Shown piece after piece: positions 8,610-16,746 of a stretch of DNA of 37,473 nucleotides. The stretch covers positions 1 to 37,473 of the forward strand of contig SZXX01000019.1 of NCBI GenBank assembly GCA_005843825.1. The letters are read 5' to 3'. Under the pieces are notes generated by a model that searched no databases, was not told where the DNA came from, and saw nothing but the letters and a program-made list of their open reading frames with translations. Positions within the stretch are counted from its first letter, which is position 1; each line of letters begins with the position of its first letter. The position numbers were made by a program, and so were the translations under genes. This DNA comes from Chlorobium sp. GTDB taxonomy: Bacteria; Bacteroidota; Chlorobiia; Chlorobiales; Chlorobiaceae.

Positions 8610-9619
8610 TATGGTTGCAGAGTTTGTTTTCTGTTTTGAGCTACCTGTATAGCAAGCAGCGTAGCTTCATAAAAACTTCTTTCAGAGGCGATTCCTTTTC
8701 CCGCAATATCAAAACCTGTTCCGTGATCGGGTGACGTTCGCACGATCGGCAGCCCAAGCGTAACGTTGACGCCGGTTTCGAAGGCAAGGACCTTGAATGG
8801 CAGCAGGCCTTGATCGTGATACATCGCCACAACAATATCATAGTTCTTATAAGCGCCTGCGCCAAAAAAACCATCAGCAGGGAAAGGTCCTTCAATCTGG
8901 AGTCGATGTGAAAGCAAGTCGATACAGGGCTGGATAATCTCCTGCTCTTCCCGTCCCATAACGCCGCCGTCAGAAGCATGCGGATTGAGGCCAAGCACGG
9001 CAATGCGGGGTCGGGCAATTCCGAAATCAGTGCTAAGCGACTTGGCAAGAGACGAAAAAAAAGTGTCAAAATCCATCTTCCGGATCAAACCCGGAATCTT
9101 CTCAAGTGGTTCATGAATAGTGGCAAGGGCAACCTTGAGGTTCAGTACCGGGTCAAAGAACATCATGGTCGGCGAAGCAACCCCGAACATTCTGCCGAGT
9201 AATCCCGTATGGCCTGTTTCCGGATATCCTGCCATTGCAATAGCTTCCTTGTGGATCGGAGCGGTAACAAGTGCATCGCCGACACCCTCCCGGCAAAGTT
9301 CAGCGGCCGCATGAATGGACTCCATAGCTACCTTTCCGGCTGCAGCAGATATTGTTCCAGGTATGATAGTATCAGCTTCAGCGGCATTAATGACGTGCAG
9401 GACCCCGCTTCGGGCAGCATCAATCTTCTTTATTGACGAGATTTCGTCAACCAGTTCCAGTTTCACAGGCAGATCAAGCGCGTCTCTGTAATAGTTCATT
9501 ACGGAAAACGATCCGCAGACAAAAAACGAATTCTCGGAGTTCTCAAGTTTAAGAAAGCTTTTCAGAATGATTTCCGGGCCAATACCGTGAGGATCACCTG
9601 CAGACCAGACAATAAGCAT
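8609..9619 (-). CDS. pdxA: 4-hydroxythreonine-4-phosphate dehydrogenase PdxA
   Basis: The 336-residue protein opens with GDPHGIGPEI, the PdxA signature (GDPxGIGPE), and carries the metal-ligand histidine segments ETGHTGLLGRMFG and NPHASDGG plus YHDQGLLPFK near residue 265. PdxA oxidises 4-phosphohydroxy-L-threonine in the DXP-independent-free step of the PdxA/PdxJ route to pyridoxal 5'-phosphate; it is cytoplasmic and a divalent-metal-dependent dimer. AAGG lies 8 nt upstream of the ATG. It is the middle gene of an apparent operon: DUF4293 gene, 2-bp gap, pdxA, 1-base overlap, ftsE. PLP made by this route is needed by CysK and MetY encoded nearby. Confidence 0.92.
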   Translation of the reverse strand: MLIVWSAGDPHGIGPEIILKSFLKLENSENSFFVCGSFSVMNYYRDALDLPVKLELVDEISSIKKIDAARSGVLHVINAAEADTIIPGTISAAAGKVAMESIHAAAELCREGVGDALVTAPIHKEAIAMAGYPETGHTGLLGRMFGVASPTMMFFDPVLNLKVALATIHEPLEKIPGLIRKMDFDTFFSSLAKSLSTDFGIARPRIAVLGLNPHASDGGVMGREEQEIIQPCIDLLSHRLQIEGPFPADGFFGAGAYKNYDIVVAMYHDQGLLPFKVLAFETGVNVTLGLPIVRTSPDHGTGFDIAGKGIASERSFYEATLLAIQVAQNRKQTLQP

Positions 9620-9621
9620 TG

Positions 9622-10089
9622 TTAGAGCCTTTTGTATGCATTGGCAATCTTGTCATCAGTTTTAACCCCTTTCAGTGCCAGTATGAAAAGGACGGGTTCA
9701 GGAAGCATTATAAAAAAGCCTGCTTCAGGGGTATGCGTTACTGCAGTGCCGATGCTTTGAAAATACTGGTTCAGAAAATGAGCCGCCGTTAGTCCCGAGA
9801 AAAGATTACCGAGAAAAAGAAATATGGCAAAGAGGATGAGCTTGCTCTGGAGAACCCGGTCCTTAAAGAAAAAGATGGCGGCAAGCGAGAGGATCGTTGT
9901 CAAAGGCGAAAATATTCCGGCAGAAAAGCAGGCTCCATTGACATACGGAATGCCTGAGGTACTGAATGAAGCGAAATCCGAAATGACATAAATTTTCCCT
10001 GCACTGAAGCTCCAGAAAGGGAAAAACATACTTCCTGCAGCAAGCAATCCTGCAAGGAACAGGTAAAGGTTCTGAATTCTTGCCACCAT
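9622..10089 (-). CDS. DUF4293 family membrane protein
   Basis: The 155-residue protein has four predicted membrane spans (about 8-24, 48-72, 84-106, 122-142) and begins MVARIQNLYL, a start pattern typical of DUF4293 proteins of Bacteroidota and Chlorobiota. The function of the family is unknown. It precedes pdxA by 2 bp, so the two are probably cotranscribed. The short tail after the last span is basic and probably cytoplasmic. Confidence 0.75.
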   Translation of the reverse strand: MVARIQNLYLFLAGLLAAGSMFFPFWSFSAGKIYVISDFASFSTSGIPYVNGACFSAGIFSPLTTILSLAAIFFFKDRVLQSKLILFAIFLFLGNLFSGLTAAHFLNQYFQSIGTAVTHTPEAGFFIMLPEPVLFILALKGVKTDDKIANAYKRL

Positions 10090-10241
10090 GGTTTCAGAAG
10101 TTTAAACGTCATTAAAAGAAGTAGCAACAATATACATAATCACAAGAAAAGAGTTTTGATCGAAAAAATGGAGATATCCTGATTCCCATTCAGTCTGACT
10201 GATTGTGACGCGGCGAAAACCCTTGCTCTCCCCTTGTCTTG

Positions 10242-11195
10242 TTACATATTTAAAAGCTCGTCATCAAACTGGAAGAGCATGGTTGAGAGATATCTTTCCC
10301 CTGTATCCGGCAGGATAACCACAATGCGTTTTCCAACGTTCTCTTCCTGCTGCGCAAGCTGCAACGCAGCATAAACGGCGGCCCCAGAAGATATCCCGAC
10401 AATCAGACCTTCAGCTCTGGCCAGTTCGCGGCTGGTGCGCATGGCATCTTCATTTTTTACGAGAATGATGTCGTCAATTATTTCTGTGTTCAGAATTTCA
10501 GGGATAAATCCTGGGCCGATACCCTGTATTTTATGAGGACCAGGCTTTCCTCCCGAAATAACGGGTGAATCGAACGGTTCAACAGCCACGATTTGTATCT
10601 CAGGATTCCGCTGTTTGAGTACCTCACCGACACCGGTTATTGTGCCGCCTGTCCCCACTCCGCTGACAAATATATCAACAGCTCCATCAGTATCATTCCA
10701 TATTTCCTCAGCCGTTGTCAAACGGTGGATTTCAGGATTTGCAGGGTTTTTAAACTGTTGCGGAATAAATGAATTTTTATTTTCCGCATGGAGTGCATCC
10801 GCTTTCTTTATTGCTCCCGTCATACCTTCCGATCCGGCTGTGAGCACTAACTCGGCACCAAGCGCTTTGAGCAGGTTTCTTCGCTCGATGCTCATGGTTT
10901 CAGGCATAGTGAGTATAAGACGGTATCCTTTAGCAGCGGCAATAAATGCCAGCGCTATCCCGGTATTGCCACTTGTCGGTTCAATGATGACGGTCTCTTT
11001 ATTCAGTAAGCCCTTTTTTTCAGCATCCTCAATCATTGCAAAACCTATGCGGTCTTTGACACTGCCGCCAGGGTTGAAGTATTCAAGCTTCGCAATAATA
11101 GTGGCCTGTGTTTGATGCTGTTGATTGAAATTCTGAAGTTCAAGCAACGGGGTGTTGCCGATAAGTTCGGTAAGCTTTTTTGCGATACGTTTCAT
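10242..11195 (-). CDS. cysK: Cysteine synthase A (O-acetylserine sulfhydrylase)
   Basis: The 317-residue PLP enzyme makes L-cysteine from O-acetylserine and sulfide. The PLP lysine is in GGSVKDR (K47), the substrate loop is TSGNTGIA, the phosphate-binding loop is GTGGTITG near 180 and the C-terminal active-site segment is GISSGAAV. The wording fits CysK/CysM-type synthases, with no extra regulatory domain as in cystathionine beta-synthase. In a sulfide-oxidising phototroph sulfide is abundant, so direct sulfhydrylation is expected. The gene appears monocistronic, with about 150 bp to the next gene downstream. No cysteine or SAM riboswitch was recognised upstream. Confidence 0.92.
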   Translation of the reverse strand: MKRIAKKLTELIGNTPLLELQNFNQQHQTQATIIAKLEYFNPGGSVKDRIGFAMIEDAEKKGLLNKETVIIEPTSGNTGIALAFIAAAKGYRLILTMPETMSIERRNLLKALGAELVLTAGSEGMTGAIKKADALHAENKNSFIPQQFKNPANPEIHRLTTAEEIWNDTDGAVDIFVSGVGTGGTITGVGEVLKQRNPEIQIVAVEPFDSPVISGGKPGPHKIQGIGPGFIPEILNTEIIDDIILVKNEDAMRTSRELARAEGLIVGISSGAAVYAALQLAQQEENVGKRIVVILPDTGERYLSTMLFQFDDELLNM

Positions 11196-11243
11196 GTCAG
11201 GTTGTTCTCAATAGTTTGTTTGCGCATTTTTTTTTTGAAAACC

Positions 11244-11396
11244 ATGGAGCAAAGCGACTTTATCAAGTCAAAGGGTAATATCCGGCAGTTCATCATAACG
11301 TCAAATTATACATCGGCTCTGGAGAGTCTGGCAGCCGAAAATCCCGCTGATCCATACTGGGAGAAGTTAAAATATCAATTCAATGAACGTGATTAA
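11244..11396 (+). CDS. Small hypothetical protein (50 residues)
   Basis: An ATG at 11244 opens a frame for a 50-residue hydrophilic peptide ending NPADPYWEKLKYQFNERD. It lies divergent from cysK (48 bp between the starts) and its last 17 bases overlap the convergent 3' end of the hybrid kinase gene. No clear ribosome binding site is visible. The amino-acid composition looks protein-like and the frame occupies an otherwise empty gap, but the evidence is thin. I do not recognise the family. Confidence 0.3.
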   Translation: MEQSDFIKSKGNIRQFIITSNYTSALESLAAENPADPYWEKLKYQFNERD

Positions 11397-13512
11397 CAGA
11401 TTCTATCTTCGTCCATTGCCCGATTTTTCGTATTAGTGCCTGGTTATCGACGGGTTTAACCACATAATCATTCATTCCAGCATCAAATGCCTTCGATATT
11501 TCTGTTTCATCCGATTCCCCGCTGAGGCCGATGATTGGAATATCTTTGAAGCGAATACTTTGATCAGTGCGAATTTGTCGAGTTGTCTCAAGGCCGTCAA
11601 GTCCAGGCATCTGAATATCCATCAGAATAAGGTCGCAGCTAATGCTGTTATCTCTCAAATGTTTAAGTGCCTCTGTTCCATTGACTGCTTCAATAACGTT
11701 AATATTAAATTTTTCAAGCAGCCAGCGCAACGACAACCTGATGACATTTGCATCGTCAACAAGCATAACAGTCATTCCGGAAAATGCCAGGGCACTGTTG
11801 AAATATTTTAGATTGAAAATCGCGGCAATGCTTCTTATCAGCTCAAATTCCTGAACAGGCTTTGTAATAAATCCCTGCATCCCCACTTTTTCTGTTTTAG
11901 CGCGAGCTATATACAGGGGGTCTGCAGTATGGCCAATAATCGGAATATCAATCGATAATATACCGGCTTTCCCGCTTCTTATTGCTTCGGTTGCTTCGAA
12001 GCCATTCATGACCGGCATGTTCAGGTTCATCAACAGAGCATCATAATGGTTCTGCTTTATCATTTCTATTGCTTCAGCTCCATCACCTGCTTCGTCGATA
12101 TCAGCTTTAAATGGTTTAAGATAATGTATCACCTGTTTTCTGTCCGCAACCTTGTCATCTATCACAAGAATCCGCTTGTCACGAAAAATATCAAGATGAT
12201 CGGCTATTATTTTTTTTCTGTATTCGGCAATTTCCTTCTCCTTAACGATCGAAAAAGTCAGGATAAACTCTGTATACTCACCTAGTACGGAATTGCAGGT
12301 AATATCTCCATTGAACGCTCGCATCACCCTTTTACAGTAAGAAAGACCCAGACCTGTTCCTCCTTTTTTACCCGATGTAAAATAGGCATCAAAAAGCAGT
12401 GTAAGGTTCTCTGCCGGTATTCCCGGCCCTGTATCCCTTACATAAACCCTGTTATGCGAGCCTCCCTTCTCAAGACGAATAGAGATTCTGGCGTCTGGAT
12501 GTGGCTTCATGAAATAAAAGGCGTTGATAATCAGATTGAAAAGAACGAACACATACAAGGTCTCATCCACTTTTATGAGAAAGTCGTCATTACAATCCAA
12601 TGTCATTTTTTGCCGGTCTTGATCTGATTCATAACCATATTCATCAAGCGCCTTAAGAGTAATGCCAAAGCATGAGCAATACGAAAAACAGTTAGGATCA
12701 ATGATTTTATTTCTGGTTTCACTGAGAATCATGTCAATAATCTGTGCTCCACGAGCTACAGCCATCTTTCCCTGTGCTACACTGAGATAAACCTTGCCAA
12801 GACTTTCACTCGATATTTGTTCAGTTATTGAATTCGAATGTTTGATTGGAATTTCAGATAATATCCGTTCAAAACTGAATTTTACCTGTGCTAACGGATT
12901 TCGCATCTCGTGAGCAATACTTGATGCAAGGATCTGCAATACAGTGTTATTTTCTGTGGCAATAATGCCTTTCAGATTGCTTAAGCTGATCATGAATCCG
13001 GCCAGGATGGAAAACACAGCAACAATGGAATAATGACCGATATTGAATGTTGGTTCAAGGGCAAAAAAAGGAGGTATAAACTGAAATGCTATAAATGCTG
13101 CTGCTACTCCGATACCTAAATCGAACAGAAACATTAAAAAATTTGGAACAAATGATATAAGAACAAAAATCATGAAAACTTCCCAGGTCAGCCAGGGCTC
13201 ATCAAAATTATTTTTGAGCGTAAAGAGTGTGATAATGAACGGAAGCATATAAATGAGCATGGTGTGCCAGTAGAAGACAAAATACTTCCCAAGAAAATTA
13301 GGGTTTCTGACTCTGAAAAGGACACCGATACAGAGCGCCACACCAACCAGGCGTACCGGCATATTTTCCCACCTGTTATGGAAAATAAATTTGTAAACAA
13401 AATAGAGCCCGAAATGACCGATAGCTCCAATAAGCGATCCCGCAATGATATTGAAATGCGAAATCTGGGTTCCTTGACGAATAGAGGATTTTAAGAAATG
13501 AATCACATTCAT
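11380..13512 (-). CDS. CqsS-like membrane hybrid histidine kinase with two receiver domains
   Basis: The 710-residue protein has about six N-terminal membrane spans (20-180), a HisKA dimerisation helix with SSIAHEMRNPLAQ (H201), a HATPase domain (N330, DTGPGIP 360-366, GTGLGLSYC near 386), then two receiver domains. The membrane region, direct junction to the kinase and the closing GMNDYVVKP wording resemble Vibrio CqsS, the sensor of the alpha-hydroxyketone autoinducer CAI-1. Receiver 1 (about 447-565) keeps the DD pocket (452-453) and K551 but has asparagine (N496) where the phosphoacceptor aspartate should be. Receiver 2 (about 582-700) is intact (D586/D587, D632, K687). CAGGA precedes the ATG by 6 nt. 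No cognate output regulator or CqsA-type synthase is in the window. Confidence 0.88.
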   Translation of the reverse strand: MNVIHFLKSSIRQGTQISHFNIIAGSLIGAIGHFGLYFVYKFIFHNRWENMPVRLVGVALCIGVLFRVRNPNFLGKYFVFYWHTMLIYMLPFIITLFTLKNNFDEPWLTWEVFMIFVLISFVPNFLMFLFDLGIGVAAAFIAFQFIPPFFALEPTFNIGHYSIVAVFSILAGFMISLSNLKGIIATENNTVLQILASSIAHEMRNPLAQVKFSFERILSEIPIKHSNSITEQISSESLGKVYLSVAQGKMAVARGAQIIDMILSETRNKIIDPNCFSYCSCFGITLKALDEYGYESDQDRQKMTLDCNDDFLIKVDETLYVFVLFNLIINAFYFMKPHPDARISIRLEKGGSHNRVYVRDTGPGIPAENLTLLFDAYFTSGKKGGTGLGLSYCKRVMRAFNGDITCNSVLGEYTEFILTFSIVKEKEIAEYRKKIIADHLDIFRDKRILVIDDKVADRKQVIHYLKPFKADIDEAGDGAEAIEMIKQNHYDALLMNLNMPVMNGFEATEAIRSGKAGILSIDIPIIGHTADPLYIARAKTEKVGMQGFITKPVQEFELIRSIAAIFNLKYFNSALAFSGMTVMLVDDANVIRLSLRWLLEKFNINVIEAVNGTEALKHLRDNSISCDLILMDIQMPGLDGLETTRQIRTDQSIRFKDIPIIGLSGESDETEISKAFDAGMNDYVVKPVDNQALIRKIGQWTKIESVNHVH

Positions 13513-13742
13513 ACGGCATCCTGCTTCATATGATCGTTGGTGCTATGCTGAACGAATTCACTGATTTTTATCAGATAATTTTTCAACATTGAATGCAGTG
13601 TCAAGGGTGTTTCAGAAGAGATGATCTTCATATCATAATAAGGGGGGGACAGAAACAAAGTATATCAATCGCTACAGCAAAGTACGGAAAAAACAGTCCT
13701 CACGTATTATTTCCGGAACTTTTTTTAATCCGTTCCTTCGGA

Positions 13743-14960
13743 TCAATAGAGCTGGTGCAGTTCCAGCCGGCGGAGTTTTGGTGCCAGTTTTGCCGTTGTG
13801 GCAACGACACTCAAGGTCATTATTCCACCAAAAATTACTGACGGTATAAGTCCCATCAACCGTGCCGCAAAACCTGACTCAAAAGCCCCAAGTTCATTAG
13901 AAGAGCCAATAAAAATGCCGTTTATGGCTGAAACACGGCCGCGCATGGCATCGGGTGTCACGAGTTGCATGATGGTTGTGCGCATGACCACCGATACTCC
14001 GTCGCAAACCCCCGAAAGCAGCAAAAGCAGGCCTGCAAACCAAATGTTCGTTGATACGGCAAACGAGATGATACAGATGCCAAAGCCTGCGACAGCAGCC
14101 AGCAGCCATCTTCCTGCATGGAGATTGATTGGGTGGCGTGAGAGAAATAACCCGGTTATCAAACCGCCTATTGCCGGAGCTGCCCGAAGCACTCCAAGCC
14201 CTTCCGGGCCATAATGAAAGACATCATGAATGAAAGCCGGCAACATGGAAACAGCGCCCCCGAAGAGCACCGCAAACATATCCAGTGACTGCGCCCCAAG
14301 AATGATCTGATTGCTGAACACAAAGCGTAATCCGCCTGCAATGCTTGTAAAAATCGGTGTGCTCTCTGCCGCTGGAGGTTCCTCCATACGGATAGAGAAC
14401 AGCACCGCTGCAGCGGCAAGGCATAGGGCTGTTGCAACACTATAGGCAGTAGTTTTTCCTGCCAATCCGACTAGGATACCCCCTAAAGCAGGTCCTGTCA
14501 CCAACCCCAACTGGAATACAGAACTACCGATTCCAGATGCACGGGCATATTGATCACGTGGCAAGATCAGTGCAAACATGGCGCTGTACGATGGGCCGAT
14601 AAATGCACGAGCTACTCCGCCAACAGCAATAGAACCATAAATCCACCACGAAGGATTGCCGCTTATCCAGCCTGCCGAAACAGCAGTGAGCGTCAGCGCA
14701 TTGAGTACCAGCATCAGGCAGGCGAACACACCGAACAAGCGTCGGGAATAGTGGTCTATCGCATGGCCGGCGAACAGCGCGCACGAGAAGTAGGGTATGA
14801 CTTCGGCAAGTCCGATAAAGCCGAGCGCAAGGGTGTCATGTGTCAGTTCATAAATGTGCCAGCCCACAACAATCGCCATGATCTGATAGGCGAGAACAAT
14901 TAAAATCCGAAAAGATAACAGTTTGAGAAAAGCGCGATTCGAAGTAACCGGCAATGGCAT
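13743..14960 (-). CDS. MFS transporter (EntS-like exporter family)
   Basis: The 405-residue protein has about 12 membrane spans and belongs to the MFS_3 group, which includes the enterobactin exporter EntS and macrolide pumps. Typical wording includes the loop GHAIDHYSRR after span 2 and the segment RASGIGSSVFQLGLVTGPALGG in span 5. It is probably a proton-coupled exporter in the inner membrane; the substrate is unknown. The ATG at 14960 is preferred over an in-frame TTG at 14984, with AAAGGA about 10 nt upstream. It is downstream of nothing obvious on its strand and stands alone. Confidence 0.82.
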   Translation of the reverse strand: MPLPVTSNRAFLKLLSFRILIVLAYQIMAIVVGWHIYELTHDTLALGFIGLAEVIPYFSCALFAGHAIDHYSRRLFGVFACLMLVLNALTLTAVSAGWISGNPSWWIYGSIAVGGVARAFIGPSYSAMFALILPRDQYARASGIGSSVFQLGLVTGPALGGILVGLAGKTTAYSVATALCLAAAAVLFSIRMEEPPAAESTPIFTSIAGGLRFVFSNQIILGAQSLDMFAVLFGGAVSMLPAFIHDVFHYGPEGLGVLRAAPAIGGLITGLFLSRHPINLHAGRWLLAAVAGFGICIISFAVSTNIWFAGLLLLLSGVCDGVSVVMRTTIMQLVTPDAMRGRVSAINGIFIGSSNELGAFESGFAARLMGLIPSVIFGGIMTLSVVATTAKLAPKLRRLELHQLY

Positions 14961-15280
14961 GAATATGTAGTCCTTTTTAGTCAAGTGTTTTTTTGAAAAA
15001 ATGAGGTGTGCTTTCCAAAATGTCTTGCCTCATTTATCCTTTGTTACCTATAAAGATCAATATATTAAGAGCTTGCAAGTGAATATCAAAAAATACCTCA
15101 TATATGGTATCTCGACACTGATGCCTCTTGTAGAGATTGTCAAAACCACTTTGTAAAGTGGACATAGTGTTGTAAATTTGCGCCTGATCGAATGGTGAGT
15201 ATGAACACCTTGGAGTTCGATGCCTGTCCTTTCCTTCTTAATATCAATGCCGGGTTTCGTCAACGTCCAACTTAACGGAT
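14961..15280. other. Divergent intergenic region with several inverted repeats
   Basis: This gap lies between the MFS gene (leftward) and the Nramp-like gene (rightward). It holds three dyads: AAATGAGG/CCTCATTT (14999-15006 and 15028-15035), a perfect 7-bp-arm palindrome CCACTTT-GT-AAAGTGG (15146-15161), and a nested hairpin with outer arms ATCGAA/TTCGAT (15187-15192, 15216-15221) enclosing GGTG/CACC (15194-15197, 15206-15209). The last is 60 nt before the Nramp-like start and could be a structured leader. No known metal riboswitch was recognised, and no convincing gene is present. Confidence 0.45.
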
Positions 15281-16549
15281 ATGGATTTTTTTTCCATTCT
15301 CTACTACCGGTTTAAAAAAGTTTGGAAATCGATTCGTCTTTACCTGGTTATTGCAGGGCCGGGCCTCGTCGTGATGATTGCAGACAATGACGCTGGAGGT
15401 ATTACCACCTACGCAGCTACAGGAGCCAAATACGGTTATCACCTGATATGGTTTCTCCTTCTTCTTATTCCCGTGGCATATTACGTTCAGGAAATGACGG
15501 TCCGGCTTGGTGCGGTTACCAAACGAGGGCATGCTGAGGCTATTTTTGAGAGTTTCGGTGCATTCTGGGGATGGTTCTCGCTTATTGACCTTATGTTTGT
15601 GGACTGGCTGACGCTGGTCACTGAATTTGTCGGCATGACCGCTGCGTTAAGTATTTTTGGTGTTCCCGCCTGGTTGACCGTTATTCTGGTCGTCCTGCTC
15701 ATGAGTATGATTGTTCTGAATGGCCGATACTGGACATGGGAAAAGATTGCCTTGGGGTTTTGTTTGCTGAACCTTATTTACATCCCGGCAGCATTCATGG
15801 TTAACCCTTCAATATCAAGCATTTTAGGTCAGGGATTGATTCCCAATCTTCCCGGCGGCTTCAATAATGAGCTGTTTTTTTTGCTTATGGCTAATATCGG
15901 CACCACCATTGCACCGTGGATGCTGTTTTTTCAGCAGAGCTCAGTTGTCGATAAAGGCCTGCAGGAAAAAGATATCAAAATGGGCAAACTTGATACCTTT
16001 ATCGGTTCAATCATCACCGTTGCTGTTGCGATATTCATCGTGATTGTAACCGGAACACTCCTGAATGGTGCACCAATCGATGATGCCGCCACCGCGGCCA
16101 GAATGTTGATGAAGACCAATCATTATATTGGTGCGCTCATGGCAATTGGATTGTTTGATGCCGGTCTCCTGGGGGCAATCTGTATTTCACTTGCAAGCTC
16201 GTGGGCGTTTGGAGAAATTTTCGGATGGGCGCACTCGCTTAACACCAAGGTCAAGGAAGCCCCCTGGTTCTATATTTCTTTTTTTATAACTCTGGCTACT
16301 GCCGGTGTCGTTCCTCTGATTCCTGGCGCTCCGCTTGTGCTCATAACGCTTTTTGTTCAGGTTGTAGCGGTGACTCTCTTGCCTGCAGCACTGGTCTTTT
16401 TGATTTTGCTGCTCAACGATAAAAAGACAATGGGGGAGTATGCCAATACCCCGTTGCAGAATATTGTCAGTACCTTGATCGTTGTCATGATTATAATACT
16501 GTCCACGTTATATGGCATAAGTGCGCTTTTCCCTAATCTTTTCAAGTAA
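15281..16549 (+). CDS. Nramp-family divalent metal transporter with altered metal-site motifs
   Basis: The 422-residue protein has about 11 membrane spans with the Nramp/LeuT-type layout. Aligning span 1 by its GPGLV and KYGYHLIW landmarks puts DAGG (37-40) where Mn/Fe Nramps have DPGN, and span 6 has APW (211-213) where they have MPH. The span-1 aspartate is kept while the span-6 methionine that disfavours Mg2+ and Ca2+ is lost. Such changes are known in Nramp-related magnesium transporters, so Mg2+ (or Mn2+) uptake is the likeliest job. The two following genes, a small membrane protein and an MgtE_N-CBS protein, run in the same direction with gaps of 16 and 13 bp and support a magnesium-linked role. 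Confidence 0.85.
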   Translation: MDFFSILYYRFKKVWKSIRLYLVIAGPGLVVMIADNDAGGITTYAATGAKYGYHLIWFLLLLIPVAYYVQEMTVRLGAVTKRGHAEAIFESFGAFWGWFSLIDLMFVDWLTLVTEFVGMTAALSIFGVPAWLTVILVVLLMSMIVLNGRYWTWEKIALGFCLLNLIYIPAAFMVNPSISSILGQGLIPNLPGGFNNELFFLLMANIGTTIAPWMLFFQQSSVVDKGLQEKDIKMGKLDTFIGSIITVAVAIFIVIVTGTLLNGAPIDDAATAARMLMKTNHYIGALMAIGLFDAGLLGAICISLASSWAFGEIFGWAHSLNTKVKEAPWFYISFFITLATAGVVPLIPGAPLVLITLFVQVVAVTLLPAALVFLILLLNDKKTMGEYANTPLQNIVSTLIVVMIIILSTLYGISALFPNLFK

Positions 16550-16565
16550 TTGAGGCTGTCAGATT

Positions 16566-16733
16566 ATGAGGATGCTCAAACAGTTTATCAGAAAGATCCG
16601 CGAGATCAACCAGCGCTATGCCAAACCTAAAATTGAAATGTCAAAAGGTGTCAGTTTTTCCCTGGCGGTTCTTCGGGTCTACCTCTTTGTGCTTGTGCTT
16701 TTGATGATCTACAAATTCATCACGGTTTTATAA
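16566..16733 (+). CDS. Single-span small membrane protein (55 residues) between transporter and MgtE_N-CBS genes
   Basis: The frame ATG 16566 to TAA 16731-16733 encodes a 55-residue protein. A very basic N-terminal half (several K/R in residues 5-27) is followed by one hydrophobic span at about 31-50 (VLRVYLFVLVLLMIYKF), giving a likely cytoplasmic N-terminus by the positive-inside rule. GAGG lies 10 nt upstream. It fills the gap between the Nramp-like gene (16 bp away) and the MgtE_N-CBS gene (13 bp away) exactly, which argues for a real third operon member. I do not know a named family. A small accessory or regulatory subunit of the transporter is a reasonable inference. Confidence 0.7.
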   Translation: MRMLKQFIRKIREINQRYAKPKIEMSKGVSFSLAVLRVYLFVLVLLMIYKFITVL

Positions 16734-16746
16734 AACCCCAACACCA

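Noticed and set aside
15057-15263. 68-codon minus-strand frame in the MFS/Nramp gap
   Set aside because: Covers the dyads, no ribosome site, and the translation looks like non-coding sequence.
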